Shown: positions 6,789-15,039 of the stretch, in pieces
How the letters are laid out: each line of letters opens with the position of its first letter
Position numbering within the stretch: position 1 is the stretch's first letter
DNA from: Chloroflexota bacterium
Lineage (GTDB): Bacteria > Chloroflexota > Dormibacteria > Dormibacterales > Dormibacteraceae
Length of the DNA: 34,533 nt
Reading direction: 5' to 3'
Assembly: GCA_005880855.1 (NCBI GenBank)
Contig: VBGM01000037.1
Coordinates: forward strand, 1 to 34,533
Program-made: the position numbers and the translations under genes
Notes under the pieces: model-generated
Databases searched by the model: none
The model's input: only the letters and a program-made list of their open reading frames with translations
What the model was told of the DNA's origin: nothing

Positions 6789-8998
6789 GCGCCGAGCCGA
6801 TCGGGGCCTCCGAGCGGCGTGCCGGCGGGGTCGCGCGGGCGACAGGCGATCAACAGTTCATCGCCGACATCCGCCTCGACCAGATGCTTCACGTGAAGCT
6901 CGTCCACCTCGACTGCGGCCACGCGCGGATCGCTTCGATCGATTCGAGCGCAGCCAGGGCCGCAGGCGACGTCGTTGGCGTATTCACGGCCGCGGATCTT
7001 GCCAGCCCGATGCCCAGGTTTGGACCCGTCTACAACGACAAGCCGGTCCTCGCGATCGGCGAGACGAAGTACCACGGGCAGCCGGTGGCGGCCGTGGTGG
7101 CCCGGACGAAGGAAGCGGCCGAGGCCGCGGTGGAGCTGGTTCGCGTCGAGCACGAGGTGCTGCCAGGCGTGTACACAGTCGATTCCGCGCTCGACCCGGA
7201 GTCCCCGCTCGTGCAGGAACCTGAGCTTCGAGCCGACGACCCGCGGCGCAACACCAACGTGCTCAACGAGCTGCATTTCGGCTGGGGCGATGTGGACGCC
7301 GCGAAGGCGGACCTCGTCGTCGACAACGTCTACGAGTTTCCAATGGTCACGCACTTCGCCATCGAGCCGCATGGGTTCATCGCCGCGCCAGAGGACGGCG
7401 GCGTGGTGGTGTGGACACCGACCCAGAACCCGTTTCAGATGCAGCGGATCATCGCCATGGTTCTTGGCCTGCCGGTGGCGAAGGTCCGTGTGCGGGCGCC
7501 CGACTCGGGCGGCGCGTTTGGGGGCAAGCAGCATCCGAAGTACGAGCCGCTGGTCGCGCTGCTTGCACTGCGCACAGGCCGCCCGGTGCGGCTGTTGCTC
7601 ACCCTGGAGGAGACGTTTCAGGAAGTTCGCCGCACGTCCTGCCGCATTCACGCCCGGACCGGCTTCAAGACCGACGGCACGATCGCGTTCCAGGACATCG
7701 ACAGCGATTTCCTCATGGGCGCTTATGCCGACATCGCGGAGCGCGTCATCGCGAAGAGCAACTACTTGGCGTGCGGTCCCTACCGCGTGCCGGCGGCCCG
7801 GATCGCTGTGAGGGCGCTCTTCTCGCACACCGCTCCCAGCACAGCGTTTCGCGGCTTCGGCACCCCGCAGGTCTCGTGGGCGCACGAATCGCAGCTCGAC
7901 GATGCCGCGAGGAGTTTGGGTATCGACAGAGTCGAGATCCGGTTGCAAAACCTCGCCCGGAAGGGCGAGGCGTTCGTGCCCGGCGATACACCTGCCGATG
8001 GCGATTGGGCGGAGTCGGTGCGGAAGGCGGCCGCGGCGATCGGCTGGGGGACGCCACTTGCCAAGGGCCGCGGGCGCGGCCTTGCGGTTGCCATCAAGGC
8101 TTCCGCCACGACCGGGGCCTCTTATGCGATCGTCCGGCTGCACTGGGACGGCAGCGCCACCGTTCTGGCGGGCACCTCGGACATGGGCCAGGGTGCAAGA
8201 ACGGTGCTGGCGCAGGTTGCCGCCCAGGAGCTGGGAATCCCGGTCGACTGGGTCAGCGTGGTCATGGGCGACACCGCCGCCGTGCCGTTCGACCTGCAGA
8301 CGTCGGCGAGCCGATCGACTGTCTTCATGGGCCAGGCCGTCGTGCGCGCCTGCCAGGACATCAAGGCGCAGCTCGAGCACATGACGGCCGACCTAGGACT
8401 CGAGGCAACGGGGAACCAGGTCGACCTGCTCAGGGCTCGCTTCGGCGAGGTCAGGGGAGAGGTCATCGGCGTCGGCTCCAAGCGTAGCGAGCACATGCCC
8501 GACCATCCGCTCGGAGGTGCCCCGTCCTTCTACGAGTTCAGCTGCAGCGCATCCGAGGTTGAGGTCGACGACGGCACCGGCGAGATCCTTCTCGTCCGCC
8601 ACATCACGGTCGCCGACGTGGGCAAGGCGCTCAATCCGCAGCACGTGGCGATGCAGGACGAGGGCGCGGCCGTGATGGGCCTCGGCCACACGTTGATGGA
8701 GCACGTCATGCTTGACGACGCCGGCCGGATCAGGAATCTCGGTGCACTGGACTATCGCATCCCCACCACCAAAGACCTACCGCTGGATATGCACTCGATG
8801 GTCGTGGAGAACGCCGATGGGCCTGGACCTTACGGCTCGAAGGGTGCCGGCGAGGGCGGGCTGATGGCGACGGCCCCGGCCGTGGCATCGGCGGTCACCG
8901 AGGCGACCGGTGTTGTCATCCGCGACCTGCCTCTCACGCCGGAGCGGGTGTGGACCGAGATCCAGAAATCTCGCGGCGGAGGCGGCCGCCCCCCGTGA
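6785..8998 (+). CDS. Molybdenum hydroxylase large (molybdopterin) subunit (CoxL/XdhA-like)
   Basis: A 737-residue catalytic subunit of the xanthine dehydrogenase family. It has the N-terminal aldehyde-oxidase hammerhead domain (ATGDQQFIADIRL), the cofactor motif GGAFGGKQ, the active-site loop FRGFG at 355-359 and the C-terminal catalytic GAGE with Glu690. FRGFG is the xanthine dehydrogenase/aldehyde oxidase form; the CO dehydrogenase form AYxCSFR is absent, so this is not a CO oxidiser. It hydroxylates an aldehyde or a heteroaromatic carbon using water; the substrate is unknown. Encoded with its FAD and Fe-S partners and followed, with a GTGA overlap, by a PPDK-like protein, suggesting hydroxylation and a phosphotransfer step in one pathway. 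Confidence 0.93.
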   Translation: MSAEPIGASERRAGGVARATGDQQFIADIRLDQMLHVKLVHLDCGHARIASIDSSAARAAGDVVGVFTAADLASPMPRFGPVYNDKPVLAIGETKYHGQPVAAVVARTKEAAEAAVELVRVEHEVLPGVYTVDSALDPESPLVQEPELRADDPRRNTNVLNELHFGWGDVDAAKADLVVDNVYEFPMVTHFAIEPHGFIAAPEDGGVVVWTPTQNPFQMQRIIAMVLGLPVAKVRVRAPDSGGAFGGKQHPKYEPLVALLALRTGRPVRLLLTLEETFQEVRRTSCRIHARTGFKTDGTIAFQDIDSDFLMGAYADIAERVIAKSNYLACGPYRVPAARIAVRALFSHTAPSTAFRGFGTPQVSWAHESQLDDAARSLGIDRVEIRLQNLARKGEAFVPGDTPADGDWAESVRKAAAAIGWGTPLAKGRGRGLAVAIKASATTGASYAIVRLHWDGSATVLAGTSDMGQGARTVLAQVAAQELGIPVDWVSVVMGDTAAVPFDLQTSASRSTVFMGQAVVRACQDIKAQLEHMTADLGLEATGNQVDLLRARFGEVRGEVIGVGSKRSEHMPDHPLGGAPSFYEFSCSASEVEVDDGTGEILLVRHITVADVGKALNPQHVAMQDEGAAVMGLGHTLMEHVMLDDAGRIRNLGALDYRIPTTKDLPLDMHSMVVENADGPGPYGSKGAGEGGLMATAPAVASAVTEATGVVIRDLPLTPERVWTEIQKSRGGGGRPP

Positions 8999-11079
8999 GC
9001 TTCGTCTTCGCACTGGGCCACCGGCACGACCTGCCCGCGGACAGGCTCCTCGCGCTCGTCGGAGGCAAGGCGGCCAACCTCGCTGTGATGGCCGGCGAGC
9101 TGGAGCTGCCCGTACCCGCGGGATTCGTGATCACCACCGACGCGTGCAAGGCCTACCTGGCCAACGGCTGGCCTGAGGGGCTCGATGACGAGATCCACGC
9201 CGCGATAGGCGCTCTGGAGGCCGGCGCCGGCCGGCGATTCGGCGATGCGCGCAATCCCCTTTTGCTGAGCATCCGTTCGGGGGCGCCCGTATCCATGCCG
9301 GGGATGATGGACACGATCCTGAACGTCGGCCTCAACGACGAGACCGAGCGTGGGCTCGCCGCGTCCTCCGGCGACGCGGAGTTTGCGCGGGACTGCCATC
9401 GCCGCCTGGTCGAGATGTTCACCAAAACCGTCGGCGTGGCCGCGGTGCCATCCGATCCATGGCGGCAGCTGCGCGAAGGTGCGGAGGCGGTATTCCGCTC
9501 GTGGAATGGCGAGCGCGCCCGCGCCTACCGGAGCCGTGAGCGAATCCCCGAAGACCTCGGCACCGCAGTGACTGTGCAGGCGATGGTGTTTGGAAACCTT
9601 GGCGCCGACTCGGCGTCGGGCGTGCTGTTCACGCGCAACCCGGCGACTGGCGAGCCCGGCTTCTACGGAGACGTGCTGTTCTCGTCGCAGGGTGAGGACG
9701 TCGTCGCCGGCGGCCACCAGACCGAGCCGCTCGGCGCTCTCGACCAGCGGCTTCCGGCGGTGGCCGCCGAGCTGAGGCAGCATGCCACTGTTCTCGAGCG
9801 TCATTTCGCCGATCTCTGCGACATCGAGTTCACCATTGAACGAGGCAAGCTATGGCTGCTACAGGTGCGGGTCGGCAAGCGCAGCCCGCGCGCGGCATTG
9901 CGCATCGCGGTCGACTTGGCTGAGGAGGCTGATTTCCCGCTCTCCCGTGCCGAGGCCGTCAAGCGAGTCGCCGCGCTTCTCGAGCATCCGCCCATGATTT
10001 CGGCGGGCACCTCGCGCGACGCCGTCGCGATCGCCGCCGGGCTCGGAGCATCGCCTGGGATGGCGACCGGTGAGATCGCCACGTCGTCCGAGGCCGCGGT
10101 TGCCGCCGCCGATGCGGGGCGTGAGGCAATCCTCGTCCGCTCGGAAACCTCACCCGACGATGTGCGCGGTATGGCCCGCGCTGTGGGCGTGCTCACCAGC
10201 CGCGGCGGCCTCGCCAGCCACGCCGCCGTGGTGGCGCGCGGGTGGGGAATCCCGGCCGTGGTCGGCGCCGAAGGGTTGAGGGTCGACGATGGCTGGATCG
10301 ACGTCGGTGGGCAGGTTCTCAAGGCAGGCGAGCTCATCACCATCGACGGCGGGACCGGCGAGATCTTCGCCGGCGCTGTCGCCAACACCTCGACGGTCGC
10401 ACCAGAGACCACCACGCTGCTCGGGTGGGCGAGGGAGCTCGGCATCGAATTGAGCGCCTCAGGCGGCGAGCGTGCACGGTCTGCCCGGACCCTCGAGCCG
10501 GCGTCAGCAGACGACCTGATCCGGACCCTGTTGATCAAGGGTGCCGCTTCGCTCGATGAGCTGGCTGCCGGCAACCTCGTTGATGGCGGCCTGGTCGAGC
10601 TGCATGACGGCTCGTATCGATTGACGGCGGAGGGCAAGTCAAAGGGTGAGGTGCTGCTCGCTTCCGACCGGCAGAGCTGGGGTGCGGGCCGCGCCGCGGC
10701 CGCGCTCGATGGATTCCACGCGCTCGACCAACGGATGAAAGAGGCGGTCACCGCCTGGCAATTACGCGAAGAGGGCGAGGCTCGGGCGATCAACGACCAC
10801 AGTGATGCGGCGTACGACGCGCGGGTGCTGGATCGCATCGCCACGCTGCACGAGGACGTCGCGAATTGGATGTCGTCGCTGCACGACGCGCCGCCGCGCC
10901 TGGATCGGTATCTCGAACGATTGGCGCGTGCGCTGGCCCTGGCCCAAGGCGGCGATCATCGCTTCGTCGCATCGCCAAAGGTGGACAGCTACCACGGTGT
11001 GTGGTTCGAGCTGCACGAAGAGCTCATCCAGCTGGCGGGGCGGACGCGCGAAGAGGAGGCGGCAGCCGGCCGCGCCTAG
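8995..11079 (+). CDS. PPDK-like protein: ATP-grasp plus phosphohistidine domain, no pyruvate barrel
   Basis: A 694-residue protein. Residues ~1-330 match the pyruvate phosphate dikinase/PEP synthase ATP-grasp domain (GGKAANLAVM, LSIRSGAPVSMPGMMDTILNVGLND, GVLFTRNPATGEPGFYG, GEDVVAGGHQTEPL). Residues ~360-470 are the swivelling domain with SRGGLASHAAVVARGWG and predicted phospho-His409. The PEP/pyruvate-binding TIM barrel that makes PPDK about 870-900 residues long is missing. Instead ~220 C-terminal residues hold a winged-helix-like stretch (TLLIKGAASLDELAAG...YRLTAEGKSKGE) and a helical tail. It can be expected to phosphorylate its own His from ATP, but the acceptor is not pyruvate through the usual barrel. 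GTG 8995 overlaps the CoxL stop. Its TAG shares CTAG with the convergent gene's stop. Confidence 0.85.
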   Translation: MSFVFALGHRHDLPADRLLALVGGKAANLAVMAGELELPVPAGFVITTDACKAYLANGWPEGLDDEIHAAIGALEAGAGRRFGDARNPLLLSIRSGAPVSMPGMMDTILNVGLNDETERGLAASSGDAEFARDCHRRLVEMFTKTVGVAAVPSDPWRQLREGAEAVFRSWNGERARAYRSRERIPEDLGTAVTVQAMVFGNLGADSASGVLFTRNPATGEPGFYGDVLFSSQGEDVVAGGHQTEPLGALDQRLPAVAAELRQHATVLERHFADLCDIEFTIERGKLWLLQVRVGKRSPRAALRIAVDLAEEADFPLSRAEAVKRVAALLEHPPMISAGTSRDAVAIAAGLGASPGMATGEIATSSEAAVAAADAGREAILVRSETSPDDVRGMARAVGVLTSRGGLASHAAVVARGWGIPAVVGAEGLRVDDGWIDVGGQVLKAGELITIDGGTGEIFAGAVANTSTVAPETTTLLGWARELGIELSASGGERARSARTLEPASADDLIRTLLIKGAASLDELAAGNLVDGGLVELHDGSYRLTAEGKSKGEVLLASDRQSWGAGRAAAALDGFHALDQRMKEAVTAWQLREEGEARAINDHSDAAYDARVLDRIATLHEDVANWMSSLHDAPPRLDRYLERLARALALAQGGDHRFVASPKVDSYHGVWFELHEELIQLAGRTREEEAAAGRA

Positions 11080-11969
11080 ATGCTTTTCGCCGGCTTTGCG
11101 GTCAGCTTGTCGTAGAGCGACGCGGCGTTCTTGGTCTGGATGTGATCCATCATGTGGCCCTGCCCGATGTCGACCGGGAAACGGCCGGCGAAGCTCACGC
11201 GCGCGATCGTCTCTTCCCGCGACCAGCCTTTCGCGATCGCGTCGGCCACCGCGGTGACCCAGTCGAGGAGCACCGCCCGCTGCGTCGCCACGTAATCCGT
11301 CGTGGTCACCGGGCCGTGCCCCGGCAGCAGATGTTCCACGTCGAGCGCGCGGATGCGCTCGAGAGCATCCAGCCACATGGGGACGTCGGATTCCATGAGC
11401 CAGGTCTGGCAGTCGTGGAAGATCGTGTCGCCGGTGAGCACGACACGCTCCTCGGGCACGTGCACCGCGATCTGCCCTTTTGTGTGACCGGGCGTGTGCA
11501 GGAGGTTGAAGGTGTGGTCTCCGACTCGCAGGGTCACATCGCCTGTGAAGACAATCGTGCCCTTGTTGGGATCGCGGAAGTACTTGTCGCGATCTGGGAA
11601 GATCGCCGCCCCATCGGGGTCGTCGGTAGGGATCGCCTCCGCCGCGTATGCGTAGGGGTCTATGTTCGGCAGGACCTTCATGAACATCTCGTCCACGCCC
11701 TGGTGATGGACCACGGTGCCGGCGCCCTTGAAGTAGTAGTTGCCGAAGATGTGGTCGACGTGGTGCTCAGTGTTGATCAGATAGCGGATCGGACCGAACG
11801 ACTCGGCGAGCTTGCGCATCGCCACAGCCTTGGTGGGCAGCTGCGGGGTGTCGATTACCACCACACCGTTCGAGGTGACGACGAAGCTCGGGTTGCAGCC
11901 GCGCAGAGTCGTGTCGGTGAAGACATTGGCAGTCACCTGTTCCATGCTCGTCGCCCGCGCTGAGCTCAT
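11076..11969 (-). CDS. Metallo-beta-lactamase-fold hydrolase, Glu variant of the metal motif
   Basis: A 297-residue MBL-fold protein. The first metal motif reads EHHVDH (Glu68-His69-His70-Val71-Asp72-His73), where most members have HxHxDH, so the first His is Glu. The other ligands are present: HTPGHTKGQ, TGDTIFHD and LLPGHGPV. A Glu or Gln at this place is known in some MBL-fold groups, so the enzyme is probably still metal-dependent. No signal peptide, so it is likely cytosolic, acting on a lactone, thioester or similar bond. ATG 11969 overlaps the SDR stop by ATGA; ATG 11945 is an alternative start. It is the last gene of the GMC/CoxL operon, consistent with hydrolysis of an oxidation product. 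Confidence 0.88.
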   Translation of the reverse strand: MSSARATSMEQVTANVFTDTTLRGCNPSFVVTSNGVVVIDTPQLPTKAVAMRKLAESFGPIRYLINTEHHVDHIFGNYYFKGAGTVVHHQGVDEMFMKVLPNIDPYAYAAEAIPTDDPDGAAIFPDRDKYFRDPNKGTIVFTGDVTLRVGDHTFNLLHTPGHTKGQIAVHVPEERVVLTGDTIFHDCQTWLMESDVPMWLDALERIRALDVEHLLPGHGPVTTTDYVATQRAVLLDWVTAVADAIAKGWSREETIARVSFAGRFPVDIGQGHMMDHIQTKNAASLYDKLTAKPAKSI

Positions 11970-12772
11970 TGCGTTGCGGTCAGGCCGCCGTCGATGGTGA
12001 GGATCTGGCCCGTGATGAAAGACGACGCGTCGGAACAGAAGAGGAGGACCGCTCCGATCAGGTCGTCCGTCTGCCCGATCCGCTTCAGCGGGATGCGGCC
12101 CACCAACCTCGCCTTGAAGTCTGGGTCGGCCAGCATCGAGGCGACCTGCGGCGTCTCGACGAATGTCGGCGAGATGGCGTTGACGGTGATCCCGTACTTC
12201 GCCCATTCCGTGGCCCACTGGCGCGTCAGCGAGTTGACCGCTCCTTTGGCGGCGACATAAGCCGAGTACCCCGCATCGATCCCGAGCTGGCCTCGCACAG
12301 ACGAGATGTTGAGAACACGTCCGCCTCGCTTGCCGGCGATCATCGCCCGGACCGCCGCCTGCGTCGCCAGCACCGTGCTGCGAAGGTTGAGGTCGACGAT
12401 GCGGTCCCACTCCGACATCGGGTACTGCTCGGCGGGATGGAGCGCTGTGCCGGCGCCACCGCCCACCGCGTTGACCACGATGTCGAGACGCCCGAACCGG
12501 TTCACGGTTTCCTCCACGAGTCGCTCGCATTCCATCGGGTCGTTGACGTCGGCGACCAGGGGCAATGCCTCAGCGCCGGCGTCTCGCACCCGGGCCGCGG
12601 CCGACTCGGTCCGTTCCGACGAGCGTCCCGCGATCGCGACCGACGCTCCCGCCCGGCCGAGCGCCTCCCCGATCGCGGCGCCGATAGCTCCGCTGCCGCC
12701 CGCGATCAGGGCGACGCGATCGTGAAGGCGGAAGAGGCGATCTTGGGCCGCGGCGTCAGCGTGGGCGGTCAC
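11966..12772 (-). CDS. Short-chain dehydrogenase/reductase
   Basis: A 268-residue classical SDR with the nucleotide-binding motif AGGSGAIGAAIG near residue 24, NAVGG at ~101-105, catalytic Ser in NISSV at ~156-159 and YVAAK at 172-176, and the C-terminal FITGQILTIDGGLTA. Classical SDRs oxidise or reduce a secondary alcohol or ketone with NAD(P). The GTG start at 12772 lies inside the end of the CoxL-like gene (17-base overlap), and its TGA overlaps the start of the MBL gene. Its place after two oxidoreductases suggests a further step on the same sugar or polyol. Cofactor preference cannot be called with confidence. Confidence 0.9.
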   Translation of the reverse strand: MTAHADAAAQDRLFRLHDRVALIAGGSGAIGAAIGEALGRAGASVAIAGRSSERTESAAARVRDAGAEALPLVADVNDPMECERLVEETVNRFGRLDIVVNAVGGGAGTALHPAEQYPMSEWDRIVDLNLRSTVLATQAAVRAMIAGKRGGRVLNISSVRGQLGIDAGYSAYVAAKGAVNSLTRQWATEWAKYGITVNAISPTFVETPQVASMLADPDFKARLVGRIPLKRIGQTDDLIGAVLLFCSDASSFITGQILTIDGGLTATQ

Positions 12773-15038
12773 GGCCCAAATTATCGAGCGCCGCGATGAC
12801 CCGCATCGGAGTCATGGGGAGCTCGTCCATGAAGGCGGTCCCACCAAGCTTGTGTACCGCATCATCGATCGCGGCGGCGATCGCGGCCGGAGCTGGAATC
12901 GTCGCGCTCTCGCCGACGCCTTTGAATCCCTCCGGGTTTCCGAACACCTCTGATTCGACCTTGATCAGCTCGGGGACGACCGCGACCTCTCCCGCGCTCG
13001 GAATGAGGTAGTCAAGAAAAGTGTCGCTGACAAAGACTCCGTCGGGTTGGTACACCGCCTCTTCCAGGAGTGCGTAGCCGATCCCGTGCGCGAAACCGCC
13101 GTGGAGCTGGCCCTCGACCAGCAGCGGATTGATCGAGCGGCCCGAGTCGTGTGCGATCACGTATCTCACGATCCTGACCGAGCCGAGGTCTGGGTCCACC
13201 TCCACAACGGCGGCATGGCATGCGCTGGCGTAAGCCGGCGGCGCTTTGAAGGTTTCGCTGACCTGGACCGGACCGGCGCGCAGCAGCTCACTGAGCAGGA
13301 TCGATCGCCCCGGGGTTCCCTTGACGTGGACTCCTTGGATGCTCAGCACGACGTCAGCAACATCAGCTTCCAGCCGCTCGGCGCCCATCTCGATCAGCCG
13401 CCGGCGGGCCGCGCCGGCAGCCATCGCCGCCGCGTTGCCGACCTCGAACGCGGATCGGCTCGCGGCCGTCACGGCGGAGTGGGGGAGCGCATCGGAGTCG
13501 CCGGCCACCACGTGCACCTCCTCGATCGGCCACCCGAGCGACGTCGCCACGACCTGGGCAAAAGTCGTCTCGTGACCCTGGCCGCCCGGCGTCGATCCGA
13601 GGTGGGCTGTGGCCGCGCCATCGGGCTGAACGGTGACGCGAGCCTCTTCGCCCACGCCGATGCCCGTCCGTTCCACAGATAACGAGACTCCCACGCCGAC
13701 CTCCGTGCGCGATGAGGTTCGCTCGCCATCGACAGCGGCTGCGACGCGCTCCAGCAGCGTGGCGTAGTCCCCGCCGTCGTAGACCACGCCGGGCAGACCG
13801 GTCGCATATGGCATCTGGTCGGAGCCGACGATGTTCCGGCGCCTGATCTCGAACCCGTCGACGCCGACCCTATCCGCGATCCGATCCATGGTCCGCTCGA
13901 TCGCGAAGTTGCCGACCTCGCGCCCGCCGCCGCGGATGAAGCCGGTGGGACCGGCGTTGGTGTAGACGAGCTCGATGTTCGCGCGATACGCGGGCACGCG
14001 GTAGGCCGACAACAGGTGGTTGGTGATGGTCAGCACCACCGCGGCTCCGGGCGCCGCATATGCGCCGAGGTCGTGGATGAGGTGCGCCTTGAGACCGAGC
14101 AGCCTGCCACCCTCATCGACGGCGGCCTCGACCTCGAGTACGTCGCCGTGCGCCTGCATGGACGAGGCCGTGTCCTCGCTCCGGGTGGCCACCCACTTGA
14201 CCGGCCGGCGCAGGCGCCGCGCCAGCGCGGCCGCCAGGACTTCTTCCGGGTAGATGGCGCCCTTCGGCCCGAAGCCTCCGCCGACGTTCTCGGCTCGCAC
14301 CCGGATCGAGCTCGCTTCCACTCCGACCATCTCGGCAACGCGGTCGCGGACTCCATGCACCCACTGGGTCGAGGTCCACATCTCCCACCGGTTGCTGTCC
14401 GCATCCCACGCGGCGCAGCATGCCCGGGGCTCGAGGTACCCGCCCGAGACGCGCGCCATGCGGCACCGGTTGCGCACGACGAGCGGAGCGCCGGCGAAGG
14501 TGGCGTCGACGTCGCCGAACTCGCGCACCAGCTTGCCGGCGATGTTGCCGTCATCGGACTGATGCAGCGCAGGCGCGTGCGGCCCGACGGCGGAGCTCAC
14601 ATCGGCAACGGCCTCGAGTGCCTCGGTGTCGATCACGACCGCCGCCGCCGCATCCGCCGCCTGGTAGGCGGTTTCCGCCACGACCACCGCCACCGGCTCG
14701 CCCACGTAGCGAACCCGGTCGCGGGCCAGGACCGGCCGCCCGACGAGATGCATGTCGGGGAAGGCCGCGTCGGCCATGGCGCCGCGGACCTCGGGAAGAT
14801 CGCCGGCCGCGAACGCGGCGACCACGCCCGGCATCGTGCGAGCCACTTCGAGGTCGACCGACCTCAGAACGCCGTGGGGCACAGTCGAGCGGCAGAAGGC
14901 TGCGTGCAAGAGATCCGGAAAGTGGACGTCCGCCGCAAAGCGGCCCCGACCCGTGACCAGGGGTAGGTCCTCGCGCCGCCGTATCGGCCTGCCGACGTAC
15001 GAGTGCTCGGCGTCCGAGCCCTGGCTCGTTTCGCTCAC
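12756..15038 (-). CDS. Orphan molybdopterin-binding hydroxylase large subunit (CoxL-like)
   Basis: A 760-residue xanthine-dehydrogenase-family large subunit. It has the N-terminal motif VGRPIRRREDLPLVTGRGRF typical of CoxL, the cofactor motif NVGGGFGPKG and the C-terminal GVGE with Glu710. The active-site loop reads FIRGGGR (367-373), unlike both the CO dehydrogenase loop (AYxCSFR) and the FRGFG loop of the other large subunit in this window. No FAD or 2Fe-2S subunit is encoded beside it. It would have to borrow CoxM/CoxS-like partners (for example from 5467-6788) or pass electrons to the neighbouring GMC flavoprotein. The GTG start at 15038 lies 1 base after the GMC stop. Substrate unknown; an aldehyde or lactol would fit the context. 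Confidence 0.9.
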   Translation of the reverse strand: MSETSQGSDAEHSYVGRPIRRREDLPLVTGRGRFAADVHFPDLLHAAFCRSTVPHGVLRSVDLEVARTMPGVVAAFAAGDLPEVRGAMADAAFPDMHLVGRPVLARDRVRYVGEPVAVVVAETAYQAADAAAAVVIDTEALEAVADVSSAVGPHAPALHQSDDGNIAGKLVREFGDVDATFAGAPLVVRNRCRMARVSGGYLEPRACCAAWDADSNRWEMWTSTQWVHGVRDRVAEMVGVEASSIRVRAENVGGGFGPKGAIYPEEVLAAALARRLRRPVKWVATRSEDTASSMQAHGDVLEVEAAVDEGGRLLGLKAHLIHDLGAYAAPGAAVVLTITNHLLSAYRVPAYRANIELVYTNAGPTGFIRGGGREVGNFAIERTMDRIADRVGVDGFEIRRRNIVGSDQMPYATGLPGVVYDGGDYATLLERVAAAVDGERTSSRTEVGVGVSLSVERTGIGVGEEARVTVQPDGAATAHLGSTPGGQGHETTFAQVVATSLGWPIEEVHVVAGDSDALPHSAVTAASRSAFEVGNAAAMAAGAARRRLIEMGAERLEADVADVVLSIQGVHVKGTPGRSILLSELLRAGPVQVSETFKAPPAYASACHAAVVEVDPDLGSVRIVRYVIAHDSGRSINPLLVEGQLHGGFAHGIGYALLEEAVYQPDGVFVSDTFLDYLIPSAGEVAVVPELIKVESEVFGNPEGFKGVGESATIPAPAAIAAAIDDAVHKLGGTAFMDELPMTPMRVIAALDNLGRDRPR

Positions 15039-15039
15039 C

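Noticed and set aside
6737-8380. 547-codon open frame on the minus strand
   Set aside because: Antisense shadow of the molybdopterin subunit, which has clear catalytic motifs on the plus strand.
6785-8998. Form I CO dehydrogenase large subunit
   Set aside because: The AYxCSFR active-site loop is absent; the loop is FRGFG as in xanthine dehydrogenase/aldehyde oxidase enzymes.
9801-10844. 347-codon Ser/Ala/Pro-rich open frame on the minus strand
   Set aside because: Opposite strand of the PPDK-like gene; low-complexity composition and no motif.
11970-12530. Upstream extension of the MBL gene to give a 484-codon protein
   Set aside because: The extra 186 codons lie within the SDR gene in another frame and are Arg/Gly/Pro-rich; ATG 11969 with a 4-base overlap is the natural start.
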